Assembly (NCBI GenBank): GCA_964449135.1
Contig: CAYUXZ010000005.1
Span: 1-64,000, forward strand
DNA from: SZAS-103 sp964449135
Lineage (GTDB): Bacteria; Pseudomonadota; Gammaproteobacteria; Xanthomonadales; Xanthomonadaceae
Reading direction: 5' to 3'
DNA length: 64,000 nt
The position numbers were made by a program, and so were the translations under genes. Shown here piece by piece: positions 35,189 to 44,002 of the stretch. The first letter of the stretch is position 1. The number at the start of each line of letters is the position of its first letter. The notes below the pieces were generated by a model. The model ran no database searches. It saw only the letters and a list, made by a program, of their open reading frames with translations, and was not told the DNA's origin.

Positions 35189-36282
35189 GCGCGCATCGCA
35201 AGCGGCTGCTGGTGCTGTGTCCGTATCCGGAAGGGGTGGCGGCGGGCCAGCGCCTGAAGTACGAACAGTATTTCGACGACTGGCGCGCGCGCGGCTACGA
35301 GATCACGATCGCACCATTCATGGACGATGCGATGTGGCGGATCGTCCATCAGCCCGGCCACCTGGCCGCGAAGATTTTCGGCACGCTTCGTGGCACGTTG
35401 CGTCGGATCCGCGACCTGTTCCGAATCCGCACGCACGACGGCGTCTATGTCTTCATGTGGGTCACGCCGATCGGAAGCTCGTTTTTCGAGCGGCTGGCGC
35501 GCACGCTCGCGCGGCGAATGATCTACGACATCGAGGACAACATCGCGCTCAAGCAGGTCAGCGAGGTCAACGCGCTGTCGGGCTTCCTGCGCGGGACGGC
35601 GAAGACGCTGTTCCTCGTGCGCAATGCCGACCACGTGATCTCCAGTTCACCCTTTCTCAACGACTGGTGTCTGACGCAGAATCTCGTTCGGCGATGCACG
35701 TACATCTCCTCGTCGGTGGACACCGACCGCTTCGTCCCGGTCAATCGCTACGCCAACGACGGCGTGACCACGATCGGCTGGACCGGAACCTTCAGCTCGC
35801 GGCCGTATCTCGACCTGCTGCGCGGCGTGTTCCAGGAACTCGCCAGGACACACCGGTTCCGTCTGCGGGTGATCGGCAATTTCGACTACGAGCTGCCGGG
35901 AGTGGATCTCGAGGTGCTGCGCTGGAGCGAACCGACCGAAGTCCGCGATCTGCAGGGCATCGATATCGGCATCTATCCTTTGCCGGACGATGACTGGGTG
36001 ACCGGCAAGAGCGGGCTCAAGGCGATCCAGTACATGGCGTTCGGGATTCCGACCGTGGCCACGAACGTCGGAACCACCCCGCGGATCGTCCGGCACATGC
36101 ACAATGGCATGCTGGTGCACAGCGAGCAGGACTGGCTGGACGCGTTGCGCCGGCTGCTGGACGACCCGGAACTGCGGCGCAGCCTCGGCCGGGCCGCGCG
36201 CGAAACCATCGTGGCCCACCATTCGCTGCACGCCATCCGGTCGCTGTATGCGGCCATCCTCCACGAGGTATTCGGAACGTAA
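35185..36282 (+). CDS. GT4-like glycosyltransferase
   Basis: 365 aa from GTG 35185, overlapping the preceding stop by 4 nt. GT-B features: RLLVLCPYPEGVAAGQRLKYEQYF at the N-terminus (first part), SSSVDTDRFVP, TIGWTGTFSSRPYL, and the donor-site region VTGKSGLKAIQYMAFGIPTV. It adds a sugar to the growing repeat unit. The opening resembles that of the duplicated enzyme upstream only loosely. Confidence 0.87.
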   Translation: MSAHRKRLLVLCPYPEGVAAGQRLKYEQYFDDWRARGYEITIAPFMDDAMWRIVHQPGHLAAKIFGTLRGTLRRIRDLFRIRTHDGVYVFMWVTPIGSSFFERLARTLARRMIYDIEDNIALKQVSEVNALSGFLRGTAKTLFLVRNADHVISSSPFLNDWCLTQNLVRRCTYISSSVDTDRFVPVNRYANDGVTTIGWTGTFSSRPYLDLLRGVFQELARTHRFRLRVIGNFDYELPGVDLEVLRWSEPTEVRDLQGIDIGIYPLPDDDWVTGKSGLKAIQYMAFGIPTVATNVGTTPRIVRHMHNGMLVHSEQDWLDALRRLLDDPELRRSLGRAARETIVAHHSLHAIRSLYAAILHEVFGT

Positions 36283-36285
36283 GAC

Positions 36286-37197
36286 ATGGAACGGGAAAAA
36301 AGGATCTACATCGCCGGATGCGGCGGCATGCTCGGGGAGGCGTTCCAGCAGACGTTCGCCGACGATTACGAATTGCGCTGCACCGACATTGACGTCAACG
36401 AGGACTGGTTGTCGTACCTCGACTTCCGCGATCGCGACGCCTACGCGCGCGACGTGCGCGATTTCGCGCCAAACTACCTGTTCCATCTCGGCGCGTACAC
36501 CGATCTGGAATACTGCGAGAAGCATCCGGACGACACCTACCTGACGAATACGCTCGCGGTCGAGAACGCGGCGTGGATCGCCGACGCGCTCGGCATCCCG
36601 CTGCTCTACATCGGCACCGCGGGCATCTTCGACGGCGCGCAGGACGCCTACGACGACTGGGACAAGCCCAATCCGCTGGGCGTCTATGCGCGCAGCAAGT
36701 ACGTCGCCGAGCTGCACGTGCAGGCGACCGTGCGCCGGCACCTGATCTGTCGCGCCGGCTGGATGATGGGCGGCGGTCCGCGCAAGGACAAGAAGTTCGT
36801 GCAGAAGATCATGGCGCAGCTCAAGCAGGGCCGCACCGAGTTGTTCGTCGTCGACGACAAGCTAGGCACCCCGACCTACACCCACGATTTCGCGCGCAAC
36901 GTGCGCCTGCTGCTCGAGCGCGAGATGTGGGGTCTGTACAACATGGTCTGCGCCGGGCTGACCGGACGGCTGGAAGTGGCGCGCGAGATGGTTCGCGTGC
37001 TTGGCCTGGAAGACACGGTGAAGGTGACGCCGGTGTCATCGGATCATTTCAAGACCGAGTATTTCGCCGAGCGTCCGCCGTCGGAGCGATTGATCGACCG
37101 AAAGCTGTCGCTGCGCGGTCTCAATGTCATGCGCGACTGGCGGCTGTGCCTGCGTGAATACCTGGACGGCTACTACCAGGGGTACCTGGGTTCGTGA
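36286..37197 (+). CDS. RmlD-like sugar nucleotide reductase (SDR family)
   Basis: 303 aa. The NAD(P) motif is GCGGMLGEAF, the family motif HLGAYTDLEYCEKHP replaces the usual NxAAYTAVDxAE, and the catalytic YxxxK is YARSKY. The C-terminal substrate-binding part (GTPTYTHDFA, LYNMVCAG) is that of the dTDP-4-dehydrorhamnose reductase family. No rmlA, rmlB or rmlC is present in the window, so the true substrate is uncertain. It starts 3 nt after the glycosyltransferase. Confidence 0.85.
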   Translation: MEREKRIYIAGCGGMLGEAFQQTFADDYELRCTDIDVNEDWLSYLDFRDRDAYARDVRDFAPNYLFHLGAYTDLEYCEKHPDDTYLTNTLAVENAAWIADALGIPLLYIGTAGIFDGAQDAYDDWDKPNPLGVYARSKYVAELHVQATVRRHLICRAGWMMGGGPRKDKKFVQKIMAQLKQGRTELFVVDDKLGTPTYTHDFARNVRLLLEREMWGLYNMVCAGLTGRLEVAREMVRVLGLEDTVKVTPVSSDHFKTEYFAERPPSERLIDRKLSLRGLNVMRDWRLCLREYLDGYYQGYLGS

Positions 37198-37240
37198 GCG
37201 CGTCCGAACCCGTGCGTAACGCGGCGGAGGGCAGGCCCGC

Positions 37241-39193
37241 ATGTGCGGACTGACCGGCTACTGGGGCGCGTCCGGCGACAGCGAAACCATGCGCGCGATC
37301 GCGCGCCGCATGGCCGATCGTCTCGCGCATCGCGGGCCCGACGATCACGACACCTGGTGCGATCCTGACCAGGGCGTCGCCTTCGGCCACCGTCGCCTGT
37401 CCATCATCGACCTGTCGCCGGCCGGCCATCAGCCGATGCATTCGGCGTCGGGCCGCTACGTCCTCGCGTTCAACGGCGAGATCTACAACTACCCCGAATT
37501 GCGCGCGACGCTCAAATCCGCGGGACAGGCGCCGGCCTGGCGTGGGCACTCGGATACCGAGGTGCTGCTCGCGTGCATGGAGGCCTGGGGCGTGCAACGT
37601 GCGTTGCAGGCCAGTGCGGGGCAGTTCGCGTTCGCCCTGTGGGATCGCGCCGACCGCACGCTCACCTTCGCACGCGACCGTTTCGGCGAGAAGCCGCTGT
37701 ACTACGGCTGGCAGAACGGCACGCTGCTTTTCGGTTCCGAGCTCAAGGCGCTGGCGGCGCATCCGGCGTTCGAGCGCCGCATCGACCGCGACGCGATCGC
37801 GCTGCTGCTGCGTTACAACTACATCCCGGCGCCGTACTCGATCTGGCAAGGCATAGCGAAATTGCCTGCCGGCAGCTTCCTCACGCTGCGCGAAGGCGAA
37901 CGCGGCGCGCAGCCGCAGGCGTACTGGTCGATGCGCGACGTGGCCGAGGCGGGGCTGCGCGATCCGTTCCGCAGCGGCGAGGACGAGGCCGAACGCGAAC
38001 TCGAGCGGCTGCTCGCGCAGGCGGTCAAGGGACAGATGCTCGCGGACGTGCCGCTGGGCGCGCTGCTCTCGGGTGGCGTGGATTCCTCGACGATCGTGGC
38101 GCTGATGCAGGCGCAGTCCGAACGCAAGGTCAAGACCTTCAGCATCGGCTTCGACGAGAAAAACTACGACGAGTCCGCGCACGCGGCCGCGGTCGCGCGG
38201 CACCTGGGCACGGATCACACCGAGCTGTTCATGCGCGGGCGCGACGTGCTCGATGCGCTGCCGCGCATGCCGCAGATGTACGACGAACCCTTCGCCGACA
38301 GCTCGCAGCTGCCGACCGCGATGGTGATGTCGCTGGCGCGCGAGCATGTCACCGTCGCCCTGAGCGGCGACGGCGGCGACGAAATGTTCGGCGGCTACAA
38401 CCGCTACGCGCTCGTGCCCCGCGTCTGGAAGACGCTGCGCGTGCTGCCGCATCCGCTGCGTCGGCAACTCGGTCGCGTGCTCACTGGCGTCGCGCCGACG
38501 AACTGGGACCGGATCGGGCGACCGCTCGCGCGCGCACTCGGCCAGGCGCAGTTCGGCGACAAGGCGCACAAGCTCGGCCAGCGGTTGCTGCACGTACGCA
38601 GCCTCGACGATCTCTACGTCGCGTTGGTCACCGAATGGGACAACGCCGAGGACATCGTTCCCGGATCGCGAGAGGTTCCTGTCGCGATCACGCAACGCGC
38701 GGGCTGGCCGCAGCTGGCCGATCCGGTCGCACGGATGATGGCGGTGGATGCGCTGACCTATCTGCCCGACGACATCCTGGTGAAAGTGGACCGTGCATCC
38801 ATGGCGGTTTCACTCGAAACCCGCGCGCCGTATCTCGATCACCGCGTCGTCGAATTCGCCGCGCGTTTGCCGGTCGCGGTGAAGGTCGGCCAGAGCAAGC
38901 GGTTGCTGCGCAAGGTCCTGTACAAGCACGTGCCCCAGGCGCTGATCGACCGGCCGAAGATGGGGTTCGGAATCCCGCGCGACGAATGGTTGCGCAACGA
39001 GCTGCGCGACTGGGCCGAGGCGCTCCTGTCGAGAGACGCGCTCGCGCGCGGCGGGTTTTTCGATGTCAATTCGGTGCGCTCCGCATGGGAGCAGCATGTT
39101 TCCGGAACGCGCACGTTCGGTTACCGGCTCTGGTCGGTGCTGATGTTCCAGGCCTGGCACGCGGCGCAGCAGGGGAGTGAAGCGGGATGCTGA
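37241..39193 (+). CDS. asnB: Glutamine-hydrolysing asparagine synthase family protein
   Basis: 650 aa. The N-terminal glutaminase domain begins with the catalytic C2 (MCGLTGYWG) and has AHRGPDD and FNGEIYNY. The C-terminal ATP pyrophosphatase domain has SGGVDSS at residues 277-283 and SGDGGDEMFGGYNRY. In polysaccharide loci such proteins are thought to amidate uronic acids (WbpS-type) rather than make free asparagine; the uronic-acid genes here fit that. A clear GGAGGG ribosome-binding site precedes the ATG. Confidence 0.9.
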   Translation: MCGLTGYWGASGDSETMRAIARRMADRLAHRGPDDHDTWCDPDQGVAFGHRRLSIIDLSPAGHQPMHSASGRYVLAFNGEIYNYPELRATLKSAGQAPAWRGHSDTEVLLACMEAWGVQRALQASAGQFAFALWDRADRTLTFARDRFGEKPLYYGWQNGTLLFGSELKALAAHPAFERRIDRDAIALLLRYNYIPAPYSIWQGIAKLPAGSFLTLREGERGAQPQAYWSMRDVAEAGLRDPFRSGEDEAERELERLLAQAVKGQMLADVPLGALLSGGVDSSTIVALMQAQSERKVKTFSIGFDEKNYDESAHAAAVARHLGTDHTELFMRGRDVLDALPRMPQMYDEPFADSSQLPTAMVMSLAREHVTVALSGDGGDEMFGGYNRYALVPRVWKTLRVLPHPLRRQLGRVLTGVAPTNWDRIGRPLARALGQAQFGDKAHKLGQRLLHVRSLDDLYVALVTEWDNAEDIVPGSREVPVAITQRAGWPQLADPVARMMAVDALTYLPDDILVKVDRASMAVSLETRAPYLDHRVVEFAARLPVAVKVGQSKRLLRKVLYKHVPQALIDRPKMGFGIPRDEWLRNELRDWAEALLSRDALARGGFFDVNSVRSAWEQHVSGTRTFGYRLWSVLMFQAWHAAQQGSEAGC

Positions 39194-40230
39194 TGTACTG
39201 GGTGCTGTTCCTGATCCCCACGCTCGCGTTGCTTATACCGACACGTTTTTCGCCTGGAGTGCGAAAAGGATCGTGGTGGCTCGTCGGAATTTTCTTCACG
39301 ATCGTCGTCGGCTGGCGCCAGCAGGTGGGCGGCGACTGGTTCAACTACGACATCGTTTTCCGCGAGCTCGCGCGGTTGCCGTTCAAGTTCGCCCTGGTCC
39401 GACGTGACCCCGCCTACGACGGCATCGGCTGGATCATCGCGCAACTGGGCGGCGACATGCACGTGCAGAACCTGTTCTGCGCGATCATCGTGATCACGGG
39501 CTTGTTCATCTATGCGCGTGCGCAGCCGAAGCCGTGGCTGGCGCTGCTCGTGGCGGTTCCGTATCTGGTGATCGTGGTCGCGATGGGATACACGCGGCAG
39601 AGCGTCGCGCTGGGTTGCGCGATGATCGGGTTGGTGGACCTGGGGCGGGGAAAGGTCGCGAGGTACGTGGCCTGGGTGCTGGTTGGAGCATTGTTCCACA
39701 AGACTGCGGTGCTATTGCTTCCGATCGCAGCGCTCGCGGCGAGCCGGCGTCGGATCTGGACCTTCACCTGGGTCGCAATCACGACCGTCACCGGCGTGGT
39801 GCTGCTGCTCAACGAGAACGCCGACAAGTTCTGGCGCAACTACGTGACCTACAACCTGCAGTCGCAGGGCGCGATGATCCGGGTGGTGATGAACGCGGTG
39901 CCGTCGCTGATCCTGCTGGTGTTCCGCAACCGGCTCGGCACGTCCGGCAGCGAGCGCAAACTGTACCTGTGGATGGCGATCTTCTCGCTGGCCTGCCTGC
40001 CGCTGGTGCAGACGGCTTCGACGGCGGTGGACCGCGTCGCGCTGTATTTCATCCCGATCCAGCTGTTCGTGTTCTCGCGCATCCAGCGGCTCGGCGAGAC
40101 GACGACCAGCCGCACGACGCTCGTGCTCGGAACCATGGTCTACTGCGCGACCGTCCAGTTCGTCTGGCTGAACTACGCGACCTACGCGATGTGGTGGGTT
40201 CCCTACGGATTCGCCCCGTTGAGCCTGTGA
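39187..40230 (+). CDS. EpsG-family polysaccharide polymerase (Wzy-like)
   Basis: 347 aa with about nine to ten membrane helices. The EpsG family pattern is visible: VVGWRQQVGGDWFNYD near the N-terminus, then MGYTRQSVALGCAMIG and LFHKTAVLLLPI. Such proteins polymerise repeat units in the periplasm. ATG 39187 overlaps asnB; ATG 39193, sharing one base with the asnB stop, is an alternative start. Confidence 0.88.
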   Translation: MLMYWVLFLIPTLALLIPTRFSPGVRKGSWWLVGIFFTIVVGWRQQVGGDWFNYDIVFRELARLPFKFALVRRDPAYDGIGWIIAQLGGDMHVQNLFCAIIVITGLFIYARAQPKPWLALLVAVPYLVIVVAMGYTRQSVALGCAMIGLVDLGRGKVARYVAWVLVGALFHKTAVLLLPIAALAASRRRIWTFTWVAITTVTGVVLLLNENADKFWRNYVTYNLQSQGAMIRVVMNAVPSLILLVFRNRLGTSGSERKLYLWMAIFSLACLPLVQTASTAVDRVALYFIPIQLFVFSRIQRLGETTTSRTTLVLGTMVYCATVQFVWLNYATYAMWWVPYGFAPLSL

Positions 40231-40243
40231 GGCCGCCGCGCGC

Positions 40244-41386
40244 ATGAAGATCGTGCTGTTCGCCAACACCGATTGGTACCTCTACAACTTCCGTCGCTCG
40301 CTGGCGCAGGCTCTGCGCACGTCCGGCCACGAGGTGCTGCTGCTATCGCCGGATGGCGAATACGGCGGGCGGCTGCGCGATCTGGGTTTCCGCTGGCAGG
40401 CGCTGCCGATGGATCGGCGCAGTCTCAATCCATTCCGCGAGTTTTCGCTCTTGCTGCATCTGGCGAGATTGCTGCGGCGGGAGAAACCCGACCTGGTGCA
40501 CGGCTTCACGATCAAATGCGCCGTCTATGGTTCGCTCGCCGCGCGTCTGGCGCGGGTGCGCGCGCGCGTGAATTCGGTCTCCGGCATGGGCTACGTGTTC
40601 ATCAGCTCCGATTTGCGCGCACGCATCCTGCGGCCGATCGTCAAGGGACTGATGAAGCTCGCGTTGGATGGCAAATATGCACGGCTGATCCTGCAGAATC
40701 CCGACGATGTCGCGCTGTTCGAGCGCAGCGGCCTGGTCGATTCCGCGCGCATCCGCACGATCCATGGCTCGGGCGTGGATTGCGCACGTTTTCGAATGCG
40801 CAATACCGGCTTCGATACGCCGGCGCTGCGCGTTCTGCTCGCATCGCGGCTGCTCTGGGACAAGGGCATCGCCGAATACATCGACGCGGCGCGCGAGCTG
40901 CGGGCCGAGGGACGCAGCCTTCGATTCCTGCTCGCCGGAGATCCGGACCCGGGCAATCCCGCTTCGGTTCCGGAACAGACGGTGCGCGAATGGGTCTCCC
41001 AAGGCGCGGTCGAATGGCTCGGGCATGTCGAAGACATGGCGGGACTGTTCGCGAACGTGGATATCGTCGCGTTGCCGAGCTATCGCGAAGGTCTGCCAAA
41101 ATCACTGATCGAAGCCGCGGCCTGCGGCCTGCCGCTGGTCGCGACCGACGTGCCCGGTTGCCATGAAGTCGTAGCCGACGGCGAGGACGGCCTGCTGGTC
41201 CAGGTGCGCGACGCCGTTGCGCTTGCCGATGCGTTTCGTCGGCTCGACGACGACCGCGCGCTGTGCGCGCGCCTGGGCGCCGCGGCGCGAGCTAAAACCA
41301 TGCGGCGATTCGACGAACGCATCGTGATCGCGCGTACCCTGGACGTCTATGCGGAACTGATCGACCGGCCGCCCGCTTCAGCGTGA
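40244..41386 (+). CDS. Family 4 glycosyltransferase
   Basis: 380-aa GT-B enzyme. The acceptor domain has VLFANTDWYLYNFRRSLA and LVHGFTIKCAVYGSLAAR. The donor domain has LASRLLWDKGIAEYIDAA, the GT4 signature ALPSYREGLPKSLIEAAACG, and VATDVPGCHEVVADGEDGLL. The motif set resembles PglA/WbpU-type N-acetylgalactosaminyltransferases, which I give only as a possibility. It probably adds the second sugar, next to the initiating transferase gene. Confidence 0.9.
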   Translation: MKIVLFANTDWYLYNFRRSLAQALRTSGHEVLLLSPDGEYGGRLRDLGFRWQALPMDRRSLNPFREFSLLLHLARLLRREKPDLVHGFTIKCAVYGSLAARLARVRARVNSVSGMGYVFISSDLRARILRPIVKGLMKLALDGKYARLILQNPDDVALFERSGLVDSARIRTIHGSGVDCARFRMRNTGFDTPALRVLLASRLLWDKGIAEYIDAARELRAEGRSLRFLLAGDPDPGNPASVPEQTVREWVSQGAVEWLGHVEDMAGLFANVDIVALPSYREGLPKSLIEAAACGLPLVATDVPGCHEVVADGEDGLLVQVRDAVALADAFRRLDDDRALCARLGAAARAKTMRRFDERIVIARTLDVYAELIDRPPASA

Positions 41387-41517
41387 ACGTGCCTGCATCG
41401 GATCACCATTAAATGGAAACCGACGCGACGGATCGCCGTCCACGCGGATTGCGTTTAGAATCCGCCCCGGAGGCTGGCTGCCGCCAGCGATATTCCTGAG
41501 TCAACGACCGGATCTAC

Positions 41518-42639
41518 GTGCATTTTCCTTCCAACAGCCTCGAACGGAGTCTCCTCGAATTCGGGGTTTCCGCGCTGATCGCGGTGCTGCTCTTGTGGTT
41601 CCTGAACCCGCTTGCGCGCCGGTTCGGCCTGCTCGACCAGCCCGGCGGCCGCAAGGACCACGACGAGCCGACTGCGAACATCGGCGGCCTCGCGATGGCG
41701 GCTGCGATCTTCCTGGTCATGGGCTGGTTCACCGCGCTGTCAACGGCATCGCTGGCGTTCATGGGCGCCGGCGGTTTGCTGGTGCTGATCGGCGCTCTCG
41801 ACGATCGCTACGACCTGCGTTGGTGGTGGCGCATGCTCGGCCAGTGCGTCGCGGTGCTGGTGATGATCTACGGCGGCGGCCTGCAAGTGCAGCACGTCGG
41901 ACCCTTGCTCGGCGTGGACTACACCGGCCTGGGCATCCTCTCGGTGCCGTTCACGATGTTCGCGACGGTCGGCGTGATCAACGCGATCAACATGAGCGAC
42001 GGGGTCGATGGCCTCGCCGGTTCGATCAGCCTCGCGGCGCTGGTCATGCTCGACGCGGCCGCGATCTATTCGGGCAATGACGTGCTCGCCGAGCGCCTCG
42101 CGGTGTTCGCGGGCGCGGTGCTTGGCTTCCTCGCGATGAACATGCGGTTCCCCTGGCAGCCGCGCGCGCGGGTGTTCATGGGCGATGCGGGAAGTTCGCT
42201 GCTCGGATTCGTGATCGCCTGGGGCTCGTTCCGGTTGACGCAGAACTGGGCGCATCCGGTCACGCCGATCCTCGCGCCCTGGCTGGTCGCGACGCCGCTG
42301 ATCGACTGCGTGAGCCTGATCGCGCGCCGCCTCTCGCGCGGGCAATCTCCGTTCCACGCCGACCGCGAGCACATGCACCATCTGATGCTCGATGCCGGAT
42401 TCACTCCGACGCAACTGACCCTCACGCTCACCGCGATCAACCTGCTGCTCGGCCTGGGCGCGGCGATCGCGCTCAAGCTCAAGCTGCCGCAGCCGCTGAT
42501 GGTGCTGGCCTTCGTCGCGCTCTGCCTGTGGTACTTCTGGTTGACCGCGAAACGCGAACGCGCCGTGGCGCTGTTCGCGCGGCTGGCGCGCGTGCTCGAG
42601 CGCCTGCATCTGAAGTCGGCAAACGGCGCGAACGTGTGA
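41518..42639 (+). CDS. wecA: WecA-type undecaprenyl-phosphate HexNAc-1-phosphate transferase
   Basis: 373-aa integral membrane enzyme that starts the repeat unit by moving a sugar phosphate to undecaprenyl phosphate. Family motifs: GLLDQPGGRKDHDEPT, GALDDRYDL, the catalytic NAINMSDGVDGLAG, RVFMGDAGSSLLGF, and the HIHH-like DREHMHHLML. The start is GTG 41518. The 131-nt gap upstream has a -10-like TAGAAT (41456-41461), so it may have its own promoter. Confidence 0.94.
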   Translation: MHFPSNSLERSLLEFGVSALIAVLLLWFLNPLARRFGLLDQPGGRKDHDEPTANIGGLAMAAAIFLVMGWFTALSTASLAFMGAGGLLVLIGALDDRYDLRWWWRMLGQCVAVLVMIYGGGLQVQHVGPLLGVDYTGLGILSVPFTMFATVGVINAINMSDGVDGLAGSISLAALVMLDAAAIYSGNDVLAERLAVFAGAVLGFLAMNMRFPWQPRARVFMGDAGSSLLGFVIAWGSFRLTQNWAHPVTPILAPWLVATPLIDCVSLIARRLSRGQSPFHADREHMHHLMLDAGFTPTQLTLTLTAINLLLGLGAAIALKLKLPQPLMVLAFVALCLWYFWLTAKRERAVALFARLARVLERLHLKSANGANV

Positions 42640-42714
42640 AATCGCGATGCCGCGGCGCGGGAGTTTTTTCCACGCAGTGTCGACCGGCAAAACGTCGAAC
42701 ATTCGTCGCGTCGA

Positions 42715-43689
42715 TCAGGCGGCTCGTTCCCCGACCAGGTTCAGGCCGCGCGGGTTCAAGCGGCGCACGTCCTTCATGCCGGCCACTTCCAGCGCCGCGC
42801 GCGCCTCATCGAAGGTCTGTGGCTGGTCGTACGCCGGCGCCAGCATGTCGTAGGTGTCGAGCACCGCCCAGCGATACCGCTGTCGCAGCGTCAGTTCGTG
42901 GATTTCCGGATAGTTCGCGACCGGCAATGCGAACCGGAAGAAGCGGCCGAGCAGAGGCAAACGGAACAGCACTTCGGTGAACGGGAACGCGATCGGCATC
43001 GTCCACTGCACCGCGTGCAGCAGCGTGCGTTCGTTCATGCGCGTGGTGAGCTTGCGCGCCCAGTACTTCGCGTGCAGCTTGGTGAACCGCCGTCGCTCGT
43101 AGATCGTGACGGCGAGACGTCCGCATGGACGCAGCACACTTGGCAGGGTGCGCAGCGCGCGCGCCGGATCGGGCGTGTGCTGGATCACGCCGATGCAATA
43201 GATCGCGTCGAAAACATCGCGTCGGAACGGCAGCTCGTAAATGCTCGCCTGCACCAGGTGCACGTTGTCGCGTCCGCGCAGCGATTCGGCGGAGGCATCC
43301 ACCGCGTTCGACAGATCCAGTCCCACCACGTTCGCTCCGTCCGCGGAGGCGACGTCGAGGAAACGCCCCGAGCCGCAGCCGGCATCGAGGATCCATTTGC
43401 CGCGCATCCACGCAGGATCCCAGCCGGTTTCGGTGCGCAGGCGCCGTCGCGAAATGCCGGTGCCGTTGAGGCAATCGAGCTGTTCTGCGCGGAATGCGTT
43501 CCATTGCAAGCCGAACGACGAGGCGTAGTTGTCGGAGGCGACGAAACGCGGAATGCCGTGCACGATCGGGAACGTGCGCGCGCAAGCATCGCAATGCAGT
43601 TCGCCGGTTTCGATCGTCTCGCCTTCGGGCGCGCGCAACGAGCCGTGGCAGCCGGGGCAACCCAGCACTTCGAGAAGTTTTCGATGCAT
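42715..43689 (-). CDS. SAM-dependent methyltransferase with N-terminal zinc-ribbon (Trm112-like) part
   Basis: 324 aa on the minus strand. Residues 1-50 form a Trm112-like zinc ribbon with CPGCHG and CDACARTFPIVHGIPRF. The class I methyltransferase fold follows, with motif I LDAGCGSGRFLDVA, VVGLDLSNAV, and IYCIGVIQHTPDPARAL. The target is unknown; similar proteins occur at the edge of polysaccharide loci. It is convergent with wecA. Confidence 0.87.
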   Translation of the reverse strand: MHRKLLEVLGCPGCHGSLRAPEGETIETGELHCDACARTFPIVHGIPRFVASDNYASSFGLQWNAFRAEQLDCLNGTGISRRRLRTETGWDPAWMRGKWILDAGCGSGRFLDVASADGANVVGLDLSNAVDASAESLRGRDNVHLVQASIYELPFRRDVFDAIYCIGVIQHTPDPARALRTLPSVLRPCGRLAVTIYERRRFTKLHAKYWARKLTTRMNERTLLHAVQWTMPIAFPFTEVLFRLPLLGRFFRFALPVANYPEIHELTLRQRYRWAVLDTYDMLAPAYDQPQTFDEARAALEVAGMKDVRRLNPRGLNLVGERAA

Positions 43690-43833
43690 GCCTTAAGGCT
43701 ACGGGGCGCGTTGCGAGGGCGCAACCGCATAAACGCTCAGGTCAGCGCGATGCACATGCAGCCGTGCCTTCGCCTGCGCGCTTGCACTTGACCGGAACGC
43801 GCGCCAGCGCGTATCCTGCGCGCCCTTTCGCGG

Positions 43834-43839
43834 TACAAT
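43834..43839 (+). promoter_or_regulatory. -10 element for tRNA-Val
   Basis: TACAAT lies 13 nt before the tRNA. No convincing -35 at the right distance was found. Confidence 0.5.
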
Positions 43840-43852
43840 TTCCGCGTCCTTC

Positions 43853-43927
43853 GGGCGGTTAGCTCAGCGGTAGAGCACTGCTTTCACACGGCAGGGGTCA
43901 CAGGTTCAAGCCCTGTACCGCCCACCA
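43853..43927 (+). tRNA. tRNA-Val (anticodon CAC)
   Basis: 75 nt. Acceptor GGGCGGT pairs with ACCGCCC; D arm AGCTCAGCGGTAGAGC; anticodon loop TTCACAC gives CAC; T loop GTTCAAGCC; CCA is encoded. Confidence 0.97.
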
Positions 43928-44002
43928 ATTCCTCGTTTTCGCACCGCGGCGCTGCATCCGGCGGGCTATAGTGCGCTCGTACGCATGCGCGGGGACGTGC
44001 GG

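Noticed and set aside
42655..42675. Terminator after wecA (GC-rich stretch followed by TTTTTT)
   Set aside because: The stem CCGCG/CGCGG leaves a one-base loop, so it cannot form a normal hairpin.
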